From: an uncultured Clostridia bacterium
GTDB lineage: Bacteria > Bacillota > Clostridia > UBA1381
Assembly (NCBI GenBank): GCA_947623955.1
Contig: CANQIP010000005.1
Location: forward strand, 33,142-97,141
DNA length: 64,000 bases
Direction of reading: 5' to 3'
Shown piece after piece: positions 35,101 through 43,544 of the stretch. The position numbers were made by a program, and so were the translations under genes. The notes below the pieces were generated by a model that saw only the letters and a program-made list of their open reading frames with translations, was not told the DNA's origin and ran no database searches. Position 1 is the first letter of the stretch; the number at the start of each line of letters is the position of its first letter.

Positions 35101-35683
35101 CCATCTTCGCAAGCTCGTCGTAATCCCAGCAAGCCACCTTCTGATACTCATGCGACGTTCTGAAACCGTCGAAGAAGTGAAGGAACGGTATTCTCGACTT
35201 GATTGTCGAAAGGTGCGCTACCGCGCCGAGATCCATAGCCTCCTGCGGGTTTGTCGATGCAAGCATGGCAAAGCCCGTCTGACGGCACGCCATAACGTCG
35301 CTGTGATCGCCGAAAATCGAGAGCGCGTGCGATGCTATGGCTCTTGCCGATACGTTGAATACGCACGGGAGCTGCTCACCCGCAATCTTATACATATTCG
35401 GGATCATAAGAAGAAGTCCCTGTGAGGCGGTGTATGTTGTTGTGAGCGCGCCCGCCGTAAGCGAACCGTGAACAGCGCCCGCCGCGCCCGCCTCCGACTG
35501 CATTTCAACAACCTTTACCGTACGTCCGAAGATATTCTTCTGACCCGCGGCAGCCCACTTATCCGTGACCTCCGCCATTGTTGATGATGGTGTGATGGGG
35601 TAGATGGCAGCAACATCGGTAAACGCATATGACGCGTATGCCGCGGCGTTGTTGCCGTCCATTGTTTTCATTTTCCTTGCCAT
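32162..35683 (-). CDS. nifJ: Pyruvate:ferredoxin (flavodoxin) oxidoreductase
   Basis: 1173 residues from the ATG at 35683 (GGAGG site), the full length of the single-chain enzyme. N-terminal pyruvate-binding region ('YPITPSSTMAEVTDKWAAAG'), a 2x[4Fe-4S] ferredoxin domain ('CIQCGNCSYVCPHACIRP' and 'CTGCGSCANVCPVNN', about 690-755), and a C-terminal TPP domain with 'ACAGCGETPYAKL' and 'GGDGWAYDIGFGGVDH'. It oxidises pyruvate to acetyl-CoA and reduces ferredoxin, feeding NfnAB and hydrogenases. It is monocistronic, with its own promoter and terminator, inserted between spoVB-like and mazG genes. Confidence 0.97.
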   Translation of the reverse strand: MARKMKTMDGNNAAAYASYAFTDVAAIYPITPSSTMAEVTDKWAAAGQKNIFGRTVKVVEMQSEAGAAGAVHGSLTAGALTTTYTASQGLLLMIPNMYKIAGEQLPCVFNVSARAIASHALSIFGDHSDVMACRQTGFAMLASTNPQEAMDLGAVAHLSTIKSRIPFLHFFDGFRTSHEYQKVACWDYDELAKMVDWDAINDFRRGSLSPEHPAQRGTAQNGDVFFQARESCNKTYDAVPEVVEEYMNKVNAAIGSDYKLFNYYGASDAEQVIVAMGSVCDTIEETVDYLNKNGQKVGLIKVRLYRPFSAKHLIDAIPDTVKKISVLDRTKEAGSIGEPLYLDVVAALQNSKFANVDIYAGRYGLGSKDTTPACIIAVYKNTEKRRFTVGINDDLTNLSLPLDENPDTTPEGITSCKFWGLGADGTVGANKNSVKIIGDHTEMNVQAYFDYDSKKSGGLTCSHLRFGHPKITSTYLINKADFVACHKASYVRQYDMVQDVKPGGVFLLNCSWNVDELSEHLPGQVKKYIADNNIRFYTIDGVKIGKEIGLGNRINTVLQSAFFKLSGILPEADAIRYMKDAATASYSKKGDAVVKMNHDAIDAGAQQVVKVDVPEDWKNAEYEDLAIKHEGEGKLVDFVNDILVPINQFRGASLPVSAFEKYQRGEVPLGSAAFEKRGIAIDVPVWNNETCIQCGNCSYVCPHACIRPVVLTKEELDNAPEGIKYQNAMQLDGLYYAMAISVLDCTGCGSCANVCPVNNAGKKDPALVMKPLDDNLDEQKGYDYLVTLAEKQEVLDKFKASTVKGSQFRMPYLEFSGACAGCGETPYAKLVTQLFGDRMYLANATGCSSIWGGSCPSTPYTTNSDGHGPAWANSLFEDNAEFGLGMYIAQNTLREANIARLEKIAAENADVKPAVDKFIETKNDGEANKVATDELLKAIANINSEDAKNVIADKEFLSKKSCWIFGGDGWAYDIGFGGVDHAIASGEDINILVFDTEVYSNTGGQSSKATPTGAIAQFAAAGKEVKKKDLAAIAMSYGYVYVAQVAQGADQNQLLKAMIEAESYNGPSIIIAYAPCINHGIKGGMTIAQTEEKKAVQAGYWHLFRYDPRLAMEGKNPFQLDSKAPTMDYEEFIMGEVRYNSLARSNPERAKELFAKAKKTAEEKYAHLVELAK

Positions 35684-35741
35684 CTGAAAAAAATCCTCCT
35701 TTATTTTTGTCATTTTGTGTATCTTTTATATACATAAAGGT

Positions 35742-35770
35742 ATTGTATCACTTTTCTTCGCTAAAATCAA
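35742..35770 (-). promoter_or_regulatory. Promoter of nifJ
   Basis: TTGATT (35765-35770), 17-base spacer, TACAAT (35742-35747) on the minus strand; a leader of about 50 bases follows. Confidence 0.68.
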
Positions 35771-35826
35771 GGAATAATAATAAATTTTTTGGCTGCTTTT
35801 TAAATTTTTATTCAGCCGCAGCCGTA

Positions 35827-37350
35827 TCACCGCGCAACGAGCCGTATATCCTCGCGCGACACCGTTCCCGTCGCGAGCAGCGCGAGCGCGTAAGCGGCGC
35901 ATGATACCGCAGTTACAACAGCCGTGTATGCGAACGTTCCCAAGCCCGAAAGCGGCGGCTGTATTATTTGTATGACGAACAGCATAGCAACGCCGCAGAA
36001 TATCGGCTTTACAAGCGTGTCCATAAGGTCGGGACGTATATTGAGACTTTTTCGGAGCGATACAAAATCGAGCGTCATGACAACAGCGTAGGACACGATC
36101 GCGCTTATCGCGCTGCCGTATATGTTTATTTCGGGATTGCCTATAAGAATGTAGCCGAGCGCAAGCTTTACGCCTATTCCCACAAGCGAGTTGAAAAACG
36201 GCGTCATTATCTTCCCCGCCGACTGCAGTACCGCAGCCGACATCTGCGCGGCACACATGAGCACGGCGCACGGCGCGACGGTTTTGAGCATAAGCGCGGA
36301 CGCGTCGTTTTTAAACAGCAGCGTCAGTATTTCGTCACTGAGCGCGTACATGAGCACGGCGCACGGCACGGACAGCGCAACCGATATTTTTATGCCCATT
36401 CCCGCAGCTTTTTGCGCGCTTTTTTCGTTACCCGACGCATACGCGCCGGCTATTACGGGAAGTATGCTCACTCCGAGCGTCGCGAGTATTCCGACGGGAA
36501 GGTGGAACACAGTGAGCGCGTAGCCCGTGTATGCGCCGTAGAGGAAACGCGCGTCGTCCGGCGTAAGTCCCGCGTCGAGAAGGCGCACTCTCGTAAGCGT
36601 CGTGTCCGCCGTGCCGAGCGCGTTCGATACCACCGACGCGCACAAAAGCGGCAGCGCGAGCGACATAAGGTCGCGCAGTATATCGCGTCGGCTTGCGTTT
36701 TTAGATTTTATGTAAACCTCTTTTTTGCGGAAAATGTAGCCGAACGCGAGTATTGCCGTCGCGACTATCTCCCCCGCCGTCACGCCCATAATCGCGCCGC
36801 CCGCCGTTTTCTCCGTGCCGGCGTGTATAAATAAAAGCGCAAGCCCGTAACCGGCGATAAGTTTTATAAAGCTCTCGGCGACCTGTGACGCGGCGACCGG
36901 CACCATGCGCGAAACGCCCTGAAAATAGCTTTTGTATCCCGTTCCGAGCGCTACGAAGAACACGGACGGTGAGATCATTCGTATCGCGTACACCGCCTTT
37001 TCCTCTTTCATGGCGAGCGCGAAAAACGGCGCGGCAAAGTAGAGTATGACCGACCCCGCCGCGCCTATCGCGATGAGCAGCCACGTTGACAGTGATACTA
37101 TCCTGCGCTCACGAAGACGCTGACCGCACGACGCAGCCTCGGCGGACAGCTTTGATATTGCGAACGGCAAGCCCGATATTATAAACGAGAGGAACATTAT
37201 GTAAACCTCAAAGGCGATGTTGTATACCGCCATGCCCTCCTCGCGCAGTATGTACGCGAGAGGTATTTTAAGCACCGCGCCGAGTATTTTGGACACCGCG
37301 TTCGCAGCCATGAGTATTGCCGCGCCCGTTATTATGCTCCGTTTTTCCAT
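35827..37350 (-). CDS. SpoVB-like polysaccharide/lipid-glycan flippase
   Basis: 507 residues, about 14 hydrophobic helices of the MOP superfamily. The N-terminus ('GAAILMAANAVSKILGAVLKIPLAYILREE' in parts) and 'FIISGLPFAISKLSAEAAS' resemble stage V sporulation protein B and YabM rather than MurJ. These proteins move lipid-linked glycan precursors; SpoVB is linked to cortex synthesis. It lies upstream of the yab sporulation block as yabM/spoVB does in Bacillus, with nifJ between, which supports the assignment. The start has a GGGGTGG site and diverges from aroA. Confidence 0.83.
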   Translation of the reverse strand: MEKRSIITGAAILMAANAVSKILGAVLKIPLAYILREEGMAVYNIAFEVYIMFLSFIISGLPFAISKLSAEAASCGQRLRERRIVSLSTWLLIAIGAAGSVILYFAAPFFALAMKEEKAVYAIRMISPSVFFVALGTGYKSYFQGVSRMVPVAASQVAESFIKLIAGYGLALLFIHAGTEKTAGGAIMGVTAGEIVATAILAFGYIFRKKEVYIKSKNASRRDILRDLMSLALPLLCASVVSNALGTADTTLTRVRLLDAGLTPDDARFLYGAYTGYALTVFHLPVGILATLGVSILPVIAGAYASGNEKSAQKAAGMGIKISVALSVPCAVLMYALSDEILTLLFKNDASALMLKTVAPCAVLMCAAQMSAAVLQSAGKIMTPFFNSLVGIGVKLALGYILIGNPEINIYGSAISAIVSYAVVMTLDFVSLRKSLNIRPDLMDTLVKPIFCGVAMLFVIQIIQPPLSGLGTFAYTAVVTAVSCAAYALALLATGTVSREDIRLVAR

Positions 37351-37382
37351 ACCGTTCCACCCCGTTTATTTATATGAAAGTG

Positions 37383-37411
37383 TTGTCTTTTTATTTTATT
37401 TGTGGTATAAT
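37383..37411 (+). promoter_or_regulatory. Promoter of aroA
   Basis: TTGTCT (37383-37388), 17-base spacer, perfect TATAAT (37406-37411). The leader is about 25 bases. Confidence 0.68.
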
Positions 37412-37439
37412 TGTTTTAGAATACATCGGAGGAACAAGA

Positions 37440-38702
37440 ATGGAGATTAAAAAGATAAAAAGAGCGCGCGGCGTTCTTACCGTGCCGGGCGACAAGTCGA
37501 TATCGCACCGCGCCGTAATGCTCGGCTCGCTCGCGGACGGCGTTACGGAAATTACGGGATTTTTGCCCGGGGCGGACTGTCTTTCCACAATAGACTGTTT
37601 CCGCAGTATGGGCGTGGAAATCGACGAGCGCGGCGACAGGGTAACTGTGCGCGGCAACGGTATGCGCGGTCTCGTAAAGCCCGAAAAAATGCTTTACACG
37701 GGTAACAGCGGCACGACTACCCGCCTTTTGTGCGGCATACTGTCGGCGCAGCCGTTCGATACGGAGATAACGGGCGACGCGTCGATATGCAAACGTCCCA
37801 TGGGGCGCGTCACAAAGCCGCTTGCGCTGATGGGCGCGAATATCGAGAACGACTACTGCCCTCTTTACATACACGGCACGCGTCTGCACGGCATAGACTA
37901 CAAAATGCCCGTCGCGTCGGCGCAGGTTAAAACGGCTATTATTCTCGCCGGACTGTACGCCGAGGGCAAGACTGTCGTTAGAGAAATCGAAAAATCGCGC
38001 AATCATACGGAGCTTATGCTCGGCGCGATGGGCGCGGATATAAACGTCGATGGGCTTGACGTTACGGTAAAGCCCGCGGACAAGCTGTCGGCGGTAAACG
38101 TAGTTGTTCCCGGGGATATTTCGTCGGCGGCGTTTTTTATGGTACTCGGCTCAATCATGCCGAATAGTGAAATCACAATTAAAAACGTCGGCACAAATCC
38201 GACGAGAACGGGTATTATCGACGTTTTAAAGGATATGGGCGCGGATATAACCGTTGAAAACGAGCGTGTGAGCGCGGGTGAAAGCGCGGCTGATATAACT
38301 GTGAGGTCAAGCTCGCTGCGCGCCGTAACGATAGGCGGCGACATTATACCGAGGCTTATCGACGAGCTGCCGATTATTGCCGTCGCGGCTGTTTTTGCGG
38401 AGGGTAAAACCGTTATAAAGGACGCGCAGGAATTAAAGGTAAAGGAAACGAACAGGATACGCGCCGTAGTTGACGAGTTTAAAAAATGCGGCATTGATAT
38501 TACCGAAACTGACGACGGAATGATTATAAACGGAGGCAAGCCCGTTCACGGCGCGGATTTCAAAACATACGGCGACCACAGAATGGCTATGAGTTTAACC
38601 GTTTTGTCGCAGCTTGCCGACGGCGTTTCGACGCTTGACGACGAAACATGCGCAAAGGTGTCGTACCCGTCGTTCTTTGACGATTTTTACAGATTGGGAT
38701 AA
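37440..38702 (+). CDS. aroA: 3-phosphoshikimate 1-carboxyvinyltransferase (EPSP synthase)
   Basis: 420 residues from the ATG at 37440 (GGAGG site 7 bases upstream). Signature 'VPGDKSISHRAVMLGSL' (15-31) and 'LYTGNSGTTTRLLCGIL' (about 84-100), with 'GDHRMAMSL' near the C-terminus. It joins PEP and shikimate 3-phosphate on the way to chorismate. No other shikimate-pathway gene is adjacent. A protease gene follows after 23 bases and may be co-transcribed. Confidence 0.96.
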   Translation: MEIKKIKRARGVLTVPGDKSISHRAVMLGSLADGVTEITGFLPGADCLSTIDCFRSMGVEIDERGDRVTVRGNGMRGLVKPEKMLYTGNSGTTTRLLCGILSAQPFDTEITGDASICKRPMGRVTKPLALMGANIENDYCPLYIHGTRLHGIDYKMPVASAQVKTAIILAGLYAEGKTVVREIEKSRNHTELMLGAMGADINVDGLDVTVKPADKLSAVNVVVPGDISSAAFFMVLGSIMPNSEITIKNVGTNPTRTGIIDVLKDMGADITVENERVSAGESAADITVRSSSLRAVTIGGDIIPRLIDELPIIAVAAVFAEGKTVIKDAQELKVKETNRIRAVVDEFKKCGIDITETDDGMIINGGKPVHGADFKTYGDHRMAMSLTVLSQLADGVSTLDDETCAKVSYPSFFDDFYRLG

Positions 38703-38725
38703 ATATAACAAGCGGGGTGTGTGGA

Positions 38726-40690
38726 ATGAAGAAACACGGAATAGCGGCACTGTTTTCTGCTGTTATTTTTGTGACGTTTTTTTCATTCACGGCGGGCGCG
38801 GAGGGTTTGCCTGAATTTGACGACAGTTCGGTCATTGTTATTACAAATCCCGCGTATTCGCGCATAAATCTTTTCGGCAGAGGCGGCTATGGCGAAGTTC
38901 TCGCAAGTCTCGGAATAACGGAAACAAAAGAACTTATGGACTTATCGGACAACACTGACAATATATCGCTGTTTTCCGCGTCGGGCGGCAGTATAGTACA
39001 GCTCATGCTGCCGGAGGCGGGCGAGGATAAAGTTCTCGCAGCTGTTGACGCGCTCAACGCGTCAGGCACGGTAAAATACGCCGAGCCGAATTACTTCTGT
39101 TACCTTGACTCAATACCGAACGACCCATATTATACGAGTAAAAACTCGGCAGAAAACTACCAATTCGCCATGATTGACGCAAAGACGGCTTGGAATATGG
39201 ACATAAACTGCTCGGGCGTAACGGTTGCGGTGATTGACACTGGTATTTTCGCGGAGCATGAGGATTTAAAGGACAACATATGGACAAACCCCGACGAGAT
39301 ACCCGATAACGGAAAGGACGACGACGGCAACAATTACACGGACGACGTACACGGCTGGGATTTTACGGGAAACGGTGACAATATTCCCGACGACGGCTAC
39401 AATCCCAACTACGGTATGCAGGGGCACGGCACGCATGTCTCGGGAATAATAAGCGCGGTAACGGGTAACGACAAAGGAATAGCGTCGCTCGCGGGAAACA
39501 TGAATACAGGCAGTGCGAAGATAGTGCCGCTGAAGGTCTTTTATGACTCCGGCACCGGGAAAGCATCCAGCGTCGATATAATCGTGGATGCTATAAACTA
39601 TGTAAAACAAATGAATATTCCAATCGCAAACTGTAGCTGGGGCAACAGCAAAGACGTCGTTTCAATCAGCGAGGCGATAAAATCATGTTCCGACACACTG
39701 TTTGTCGCGGCTGCCGGAAACGGAGACAGCAGCACAAATTATGTGGGAAGAAACCTTGACAATGTCGAGGTATATCCCGCAAAATACAAGATTGACAACG
39801 TTATATCCGTAGGCGCAAGCACCTCTGCAGATAAGCTTGCAGATTTCTCAAATTATGGCAATTTGGTGGATATTGCCGCGCCGGGAAATAATATATGGAG
39901 TACCGCCAATACCGACTTGAAAATTGACTCGTATAAATTCCTTTCCGGCACATCGCAGGCAACGCCGCTTGTCGCGAGTGCGGCGGCTGTGTTAAAGGGC
40001 AAATATCCGTCTCTTACACCTTCGGAAATCAAGGAATGTATTATAAACGGCGCGTCGTCCGTCACGTCGCTTACATATTCAAACCATCATATAAACGGAA
40101 ACCGCAGGCTCAGCATAGGCGGAGCATTGAAATATGCGGAAGGCAACGTCTGCGAAATAACATGGAAGGGTGAAAACGGGAATATAATCAAAACGGACAA
40201 GGCATCTTACGGAGAAATACCAGAATACAACGGCTTGTACGAGAAAAAAATTCCCGATGGGTATTATGCGTATGTTCCCGCTTGGGAACCCGAGATTGCG
40301 GAAGTTGCCGGCGACGCCGAATACACTATGAAATACGTTTTAGCCGATATGCTCGATATGTCGGTGCGCCTTATCGGCGACGACGATACCGCGGTGCAAA
40401 AAGGCAATTCGCCGCAGCGTGTAACAGCTTATATCGACTTCCCCAACGCTGTCACAGGACTTGCGGAGAAGTATGCTCAGCAGATTGAGCCGTTCACGGT
40501 GATTTTGGCTTTATACGACGAAAACGGCGCGCTCGCAGGTATGGCAGAAAAGAACATCGGCGGCGACGATATGCTCGGTACCGTAACGCTTGGTGCGGAT
40601 TTGAATAACGCCGTATATTCCGCAAGGATTTATATATGGAACAAAACAGGCTCCATGCTCCCCATAAGGAACGCTAAAGACGTCCTGTAG
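38726..40690 (+). CDS. Secreted S8 (subtilisin-like) serine protease
   Basis: 654 residues from the ATG at 38726; the in-frame GTG three codons upstream is part of the weak ribosome site. Signal peptide about 1-25 (ends 'TAGAEG'), an inhibitor-like propeptide to about 125, and a catalytic domain with D171 ('VIDTGIFAEHED'), H234 ('GHGTHVSGI'), N332 ('AAAGNGDSS') and S410 ('GTSQATP'). The C-terminal region (about 470-654) ends in a beta module ('VILALYDENGALAGM', 'SARIYIWNKTGSMLP') also seen in the 758-residue protein at 43.5-45.8 kb. No SLH, LPxTG or dockerin, so probably released. Confidence 0.92.
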   Translation: MKKHGIAALFSAVIFVTFFSFTAGAEGLPEFDDSSVIVITNPAYSRINLFGRGGYGEVLASLGITETKELMDLSDNTDNISLFSASGGSIVQLMLPEAGEDKVLAAVDALNASGTVKYAEPNYFCYLDSIPNDPYYTSKNSAENYQFAMIDAKTAWNMDINCSGVTVAVIDTGIFAEHEDLKDNIWTNPDEIPDNGKDDDGNNYTDDVHGWDFTGNGDNIPDDGYNPNYGMQGHGTHVSGIISAVTGNDKGIASLAGNMNTGSAKIVPLKVFYDSGTGKASSVDIIVDAINYVKQMNIPIANCSWGNSKDVVSISEAIKSCSDTLFVAAAGNGDSSTNYVGRNLDNVEVYPAKYKIDNVISVGASTSADKLADFSNYGNLVDIAAPGNNIWSTANTDLKIDSYKFLSGTSQATPLVASAAAVLKGKYPSLTPSEIKECIINGASSVTSLTYSNHHINGNRRLSIGGALKYAEGNVCEITWKGENGNIIKTDKASYGEIPEYNGLYEKKIPDGYYAYVPAWEPEIAEVAGDAEYTMKYVLADMLDMSVRLIGDDDTAVQKGNSPQRVTAYIDFPNAVTGLAEKYAQQIEPFTVILALYDENGALAGMAEKNIGGDDMLGTVTLGADLNNAVYSARIYIWNKTGSMLPIRNAKDVL

Positions 40691-40715
40691 GAGGCATGGA
40701 GCCTTCTTTTTATTT
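40648..40715 (+). terminator. Bidirectional terminator between S8 protease and HAD-GtrA genes
   Basis: An 11-bp perfect stem pairs 40648-40658 (inside the protease 3' end) with 40694-40704, with a 35-base loop; T-rich tracts follow on both strands. The long loop makes it less typical. Confidence 0.55.
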
Positions 40716-41672
40716 TTCTTTCTTTTTCCCAAACGCGAATATTTTCATAAGCACGAACGTTACGGGTACGCCTATTACGGCGGCTATCGCGTAGGCTATT
40801 ATCGGGCTGCCTCCGACAAAGCGGCTGTAAAGCCATACTATCACGGTCTGGATTATAAAATTCGGTATATATGATATGAAGAATTTTATAAATTTCACAA
40901 CACCGAGCTTTTCCTTGAACGTGAGGAAACTGTTCAACAGGTACGATACCACGTTCGACGTTATATACCCCGGTATGAACGCGAGCGTCGCGTTCGGTAT
41001 AAAGAGCGAATATATCGTAGAGAAAATCACGTTGCTCAATGTGTTTATTCCGCCGACTATCACGAACGACAAAAACTCGCGCGAGAAGAACATACTGAGT
41101 TTTGACGGCTTGTACTCGTTCCACGGGATAAGCTTGTCGCCCTTTATTATCATCGCCTTGTCCGCAATTTTGGCAAGCGGCGTGTCGGAAAGCGAGTCGG
41201 AGTAAAATTCCTCACAGTGCGTGTCTGGCATAACCTCGTTAAGACGCGTTACCTTTTCCGTGTCGTGACAGTTTTTGCCCGTGTACTTCCCCGTTTTCCT
41301 GTCCACGCGTGAGGCTATAAGGTATTTTATACCGAGACGGGCGCATATCGGCGCGAGCAGGAACTCGGGCGACGCGGAAATTATAACGTCGTCCGCCCGC
41401 TGTCTGCCCTTGTACCACGGTTTTATTTTGTGCTCATTTTTATCCCAGAAGTCCTCTATATCCGCGTCTACGTCGGGAATATGACGCAAAAAACGATACA
41501 TTATTTCCTTTGCGCGCGTTTTTTCTATCGCGCCTATTACGTAAAGGAAAAATCCCAGCGCCATATACGGAACGGTGAGAAGTATCGACGGGTGCTTTTT
41601 CAGGCTGTAAAAGTAAAAATCCTTTGTGCTATCGCTGTCGTAAATCGTTTCGTCAAAATCGTATATATTCAA
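40710..41672 (-). CDS. HAD-family phosphatase fused to a GtrA-type membrane domain
   Basis: 320 residues. Residues 1-185 are a HAD-IB-like hydrolase: 'YDFDETIYDSDS' supplies the D5-x-D7 nucleophile motif, 'IISASPEF' motif II, and 'SDSLSDTP' (158-165) the metal Asp pair. Residues 199-317 form a four-helix GtrA domain ('FLSFVIVGGINTLSNVIFS', 'YITSNVVSYLLNSFLTF'). GtrA proteins move or handle polyprenyl-linked sugars. The fusion suggests hydrolysis of a lipid- or sugar-phosphate coupled to membrane movement; substrate unknown. Upstream of it lies ispF with a 12-base gap, so it is the distal gene of an ispD-ispF operon. Confidence 0.82.
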   Translation of the reverse strand: MNIYDFDETIYDSDSTKDFYFYSLKKHPSILLTVPYMALGFFLYVIGAIEKTRAKEIMYRFLRHIPDVDADIEDFWDKNEHKIKPWYKGRQRADDVIISASPEFLLAPICARLGIKYLIASRVDRKTGKYTGKNCHDTEKVTRLNEVMPDTHCEEFYSDSLSDTPLAKIADKAMIIKGDKLIPWNEYKPSKLSMFFSREFLSFVIVGGINTLSNVIFSTIYSLFIPNATLAFIPGYITSNVVSYLLNSFLTFKEKLGVVKFIKFFISYIPNFIIQTVIVWLYSRFVGGSPIIAYAIAAVIGVPVTFVLMKIFAFGKKKEK

Positions 41673-41684
41673 AAGCGTTCCTCC

Positions 41685-42152
41685 TTAATCGAGCAGCACG
41701 ACCGCCATAGCCGAAATACCCTCGCCGCGTCCTTCAAATCCAAGCTTTTCGGTGGTGGTAGCTTTTACGCTCACCGCGTCAGCGTCAACGCCCAAATCCT
41801 CGGCAACGTTTGCGCGCATCTCGTCAATGTACGGCGACATCTTCGGTCGCTGAGCCACTATTGTAATATCGGCGTTCGCGACCTTGTAGCCCCTGTCTCC
41901 GACAATTTTTATTACCTCGCGCAACAATACGCGGCTCGACGCGCCCTTATATTTCGGGTCTGTGTCGGGGAAATGCTTGCCTATATCACCCATAGCAGCC
42001 GCACCGAGTATCGCGTCCGACAGCGCGTGGAGCGCAACGTCCGCGTCGCTGTGACCGAGCAGTCCTTTTTCATACGGTATCTTAACGCCGCATATTATAC
42101 AGTCGCGTCCTTCGACAAGCTTGTGTACGTCGTAGCCCTGTCCTATTCTCAT
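41685..42152 (-). CDS. ispF: 2-C-methyl-D-erythritol 2,4-cyclodiphosphate synthase
   Basis: 155 residues. '[12 protein letters not shown]' (6-17) holds the zinc ligands D8 and H10, and '[17 protein letters not shown]' (about 31-47) the third His. It cyclises 4-diphosphocytidyl-methylerythritol 2-phosphate to MEcPP in the MEP isoprenoid pathway. The start overlaps ispD by 4 bases. Separate ispD and ispF genes here contrast with the fused IspDF of some bacteria. Confidence 0.95.
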   Translation of the reverse strand: MRIGQGYDVHKLVEGRDCIICGVKIPYEKGLLGHSDADVALHALSDAILGAAAMGDIGKHFPDTDPKYKGASSRVLLREVIKIVGDRGYKVANADITIVAQRPKMSPYIDEMRANVAEDLGVDADAVSVKATTTEKLGFEGRGEGISAMAVVLLD

Positions 42153-42838
42153 TCTATCTCTCCCCTGCCTCTTAAAATCTCCTCCGCGATAATCATGTCG
42201 ATCGGAGTTGTAAGCTTTATATTGTCGTAGCTGCCTTCGCTTATTTTTACCCTTTTGCCGTAATGCTCCGCTATCATGCAGTCGTCGGTCGCATTGAAGT
42301 CCTCTTTTGCCGCCCTCTCGTGCATGGCGAGTATATCGGCGGTGTAAAACGCCTGTGGGGTCTGAATTAAATACGTGCTTTCACGGTCGGGCGTACCCGT
42401 GATGTACCCCTTTTCGTCGGCGGTTTTGAGCGTGTCCTTGCATTTCACGCCCACGGCTGCCGCGCCGAAGTGTATACAGTCCTCCAAAGCCGCGTTGATT
42501 TCCTTATCCGTCACAAGAGCGCGCGCGCCGTCATGGATAAGCACAATATCGCCCGTCGCTTTTTTTAGACCGTTATACACGGACTGCCTGCGCGTCTCGC
42601 CGCCTTCGGTTATACAGGCGACCTTTTTAAAGCCGCTGCCGCGCACTGTTTCACTGCACGCGTCAATATCGTCCGCGCCCGTTACGACCACTATTTCGTC
42701 TATATTTTTATTCCATTCAAACGCCGACAATGTGAAATGTATCACCTCGCGTCCGCCGATAGTGAGAAAGACCTTGTTCCGTTCCGCACCCATACGCGTA
42801 CCCTTACCGCCGGCAACGATTACAGCCGTAATTTTCAT
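42149..42838 (-). CDS. ispD: 2-C-methyl-D-erythritol 4-phosphate cytidylyltransferase
   Basis: 229 residues. N-terminal nucleotidyltransferase motif '[18 protein letters not shown]' (9-26) and '[10 protein letters not shown]' and 'IQTPQAFYT' are IspD hallmarks. It makes CDP-methylerythritol from CTP. It follows carD with a 68-base gap holding a hairpin, and is coupled to ispF. The order carD-ispD-ispF is common in Gram-positives. Confidence 0.94.
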   Translation of the reverse strand: MKITAVIVAGGKGTRMGAERNKVFLTIGGREVIHFTLSAFEWNKNIDEIVVVTGADDIDACSETVRGSGFKKVACITEGGETRRQSVYNGLKKATGDIVLIHDGARALVTDKEINAALEDCIHFGAAAVGVKCKDTLKTADEKGYITGTPDRESTYLIQTPQAFYTADILAMHERAAKEDFNATDDCMIAEHYGKRVKISEGSYDNIKLTTPIDMIIAEEILRGRGEIE

Positions 42839-42871
42839 ATTATCCTCCAGTATTTTACCGCAACATAAATC

Positions 42872-42897
42872 AGCACATTTCCGATTAAGAAATGTGC
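42872..42897 (-). terminator. Weak terminator or processing hairpin between carD and ispD
   Basis: 9-bp perfect stem (42873-42881 with 42889-42897), followed on the minus strand by TGATTTATG. The poor T run suggests partial termination. Confidence 0.45.
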
Positions 42898-42906
42898 CGA
42901 AAATCC

Positions 42907-43392
42907 CTATATTAGCGCCTCAACCGTATCGTTCATAATGCTCTCAATATCGCCCATATCGGCGACCTCCGAAAGCACAAGCTCGCTTACGACTATCTGT
43001 TTCGCGCTGCCGAGCGTCTTGCGCTCGCTTGTGGAAAGTCCTTTTGTTTTGTCACGGTACATAAGTTCCTTTACGACCGAAAGCACCTGGTATATATCGC
43101 CCGACTTTACCTTTACGAGGTTGTCGCGCTGACGCTTGTTCCAGTTGCTGTCGTCCTCAACGTCCGCGTCGCGGAACGACTGCAAAGCCTTCTTCGCCTC
43201 ATTCTTGTCAATCACGGGGCGGATACCTATCCCCTCCGCGCTTTCAATGGGTATATTTGTCACCATGTTACCGATAGCAAAACGAACAACGTAATACTGA
43301 CGCTTTACGCCGACAATTTCCATTTCTTTGATTTCTTCAACTGTGCCCGCGCCGTGCATAGGGTGCACGACCTTGTCGCCGACGAAATACAT
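42907..43392 (-). CDS. carD: CarD/CdnL family transcription regulator
   Basis: 161 residues from the ATG at 43392 (a TTG start six codons upstream falls in the ribosome site). N-terminal RNAP-interacting domain 'MYFVGDKVVHPMHGAGTVEE' followed by 'GVKRQYYVVRFAIGNM' and a helical C-terminal domain ('KTKGLSTSERKTLGSAKQIV'). CarD binds the RNA polymerase beta subunit and stabilises open complexes, notably at rRNA promoters. It has a strong promoter. Confidence 0.92.
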   Translation of the reverse strand: MYFVGDKVVHPMHGAGTVEEIKEMEIVGVKRQYYVVRFAIGNMVTNIPIESAEGIGIRPVIDKNEAKKALQSFRDADVEDDSNWNKRQRDNLVKVKSGDIYQVLSVVKELMYRDKTKGLSTSERKTLGSAKQIVVSELVLSEVADMGDIESIMNDTVEALI

Positions 43393-43437
43393 CCTTTTAC
43401 CGCCTTTCAATATTAAGCCGAAATTTCCCTTGATTAT

Positions 43438-43466
43438 ATTATATCACCTTTTTCCAAAAAAGTCAA
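43438..43466 (-). promoter_or_regulatory. Promoter of carD
   Basis: TTGACT (43461-43466), 17-base spacer, perfect TATAAT (43438-43443) on the minus strand. Confidence 0.8.
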
Positions 43467-43492
43467 TTTCGAGTTTATAAATTTTTCCAACA

Positions 43493-43523
43493 AAAAACCG
43501 CCCCGAATTTTCGGGACGGTTTT
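43493..43523 (-). terminator. Terminator after the 758-residue exoprotein gene
   Basis: Stem of about 11 bp with one mismatch (43494-43506 with 43511-43523), flanked by a T run on the minus strand. Confidence 0.72.
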
Positions 43524-43544
43524 GTAGGAAGTGAGAGGTTTATG

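Noticed and set aside
35968-36834. A 288-codon plus-strand open frame inside the SpoVB-like gene
   Set aside because: Very Arg/Tyr/His rich and without membrane or domain pattern; a shadow of the flippase gene.
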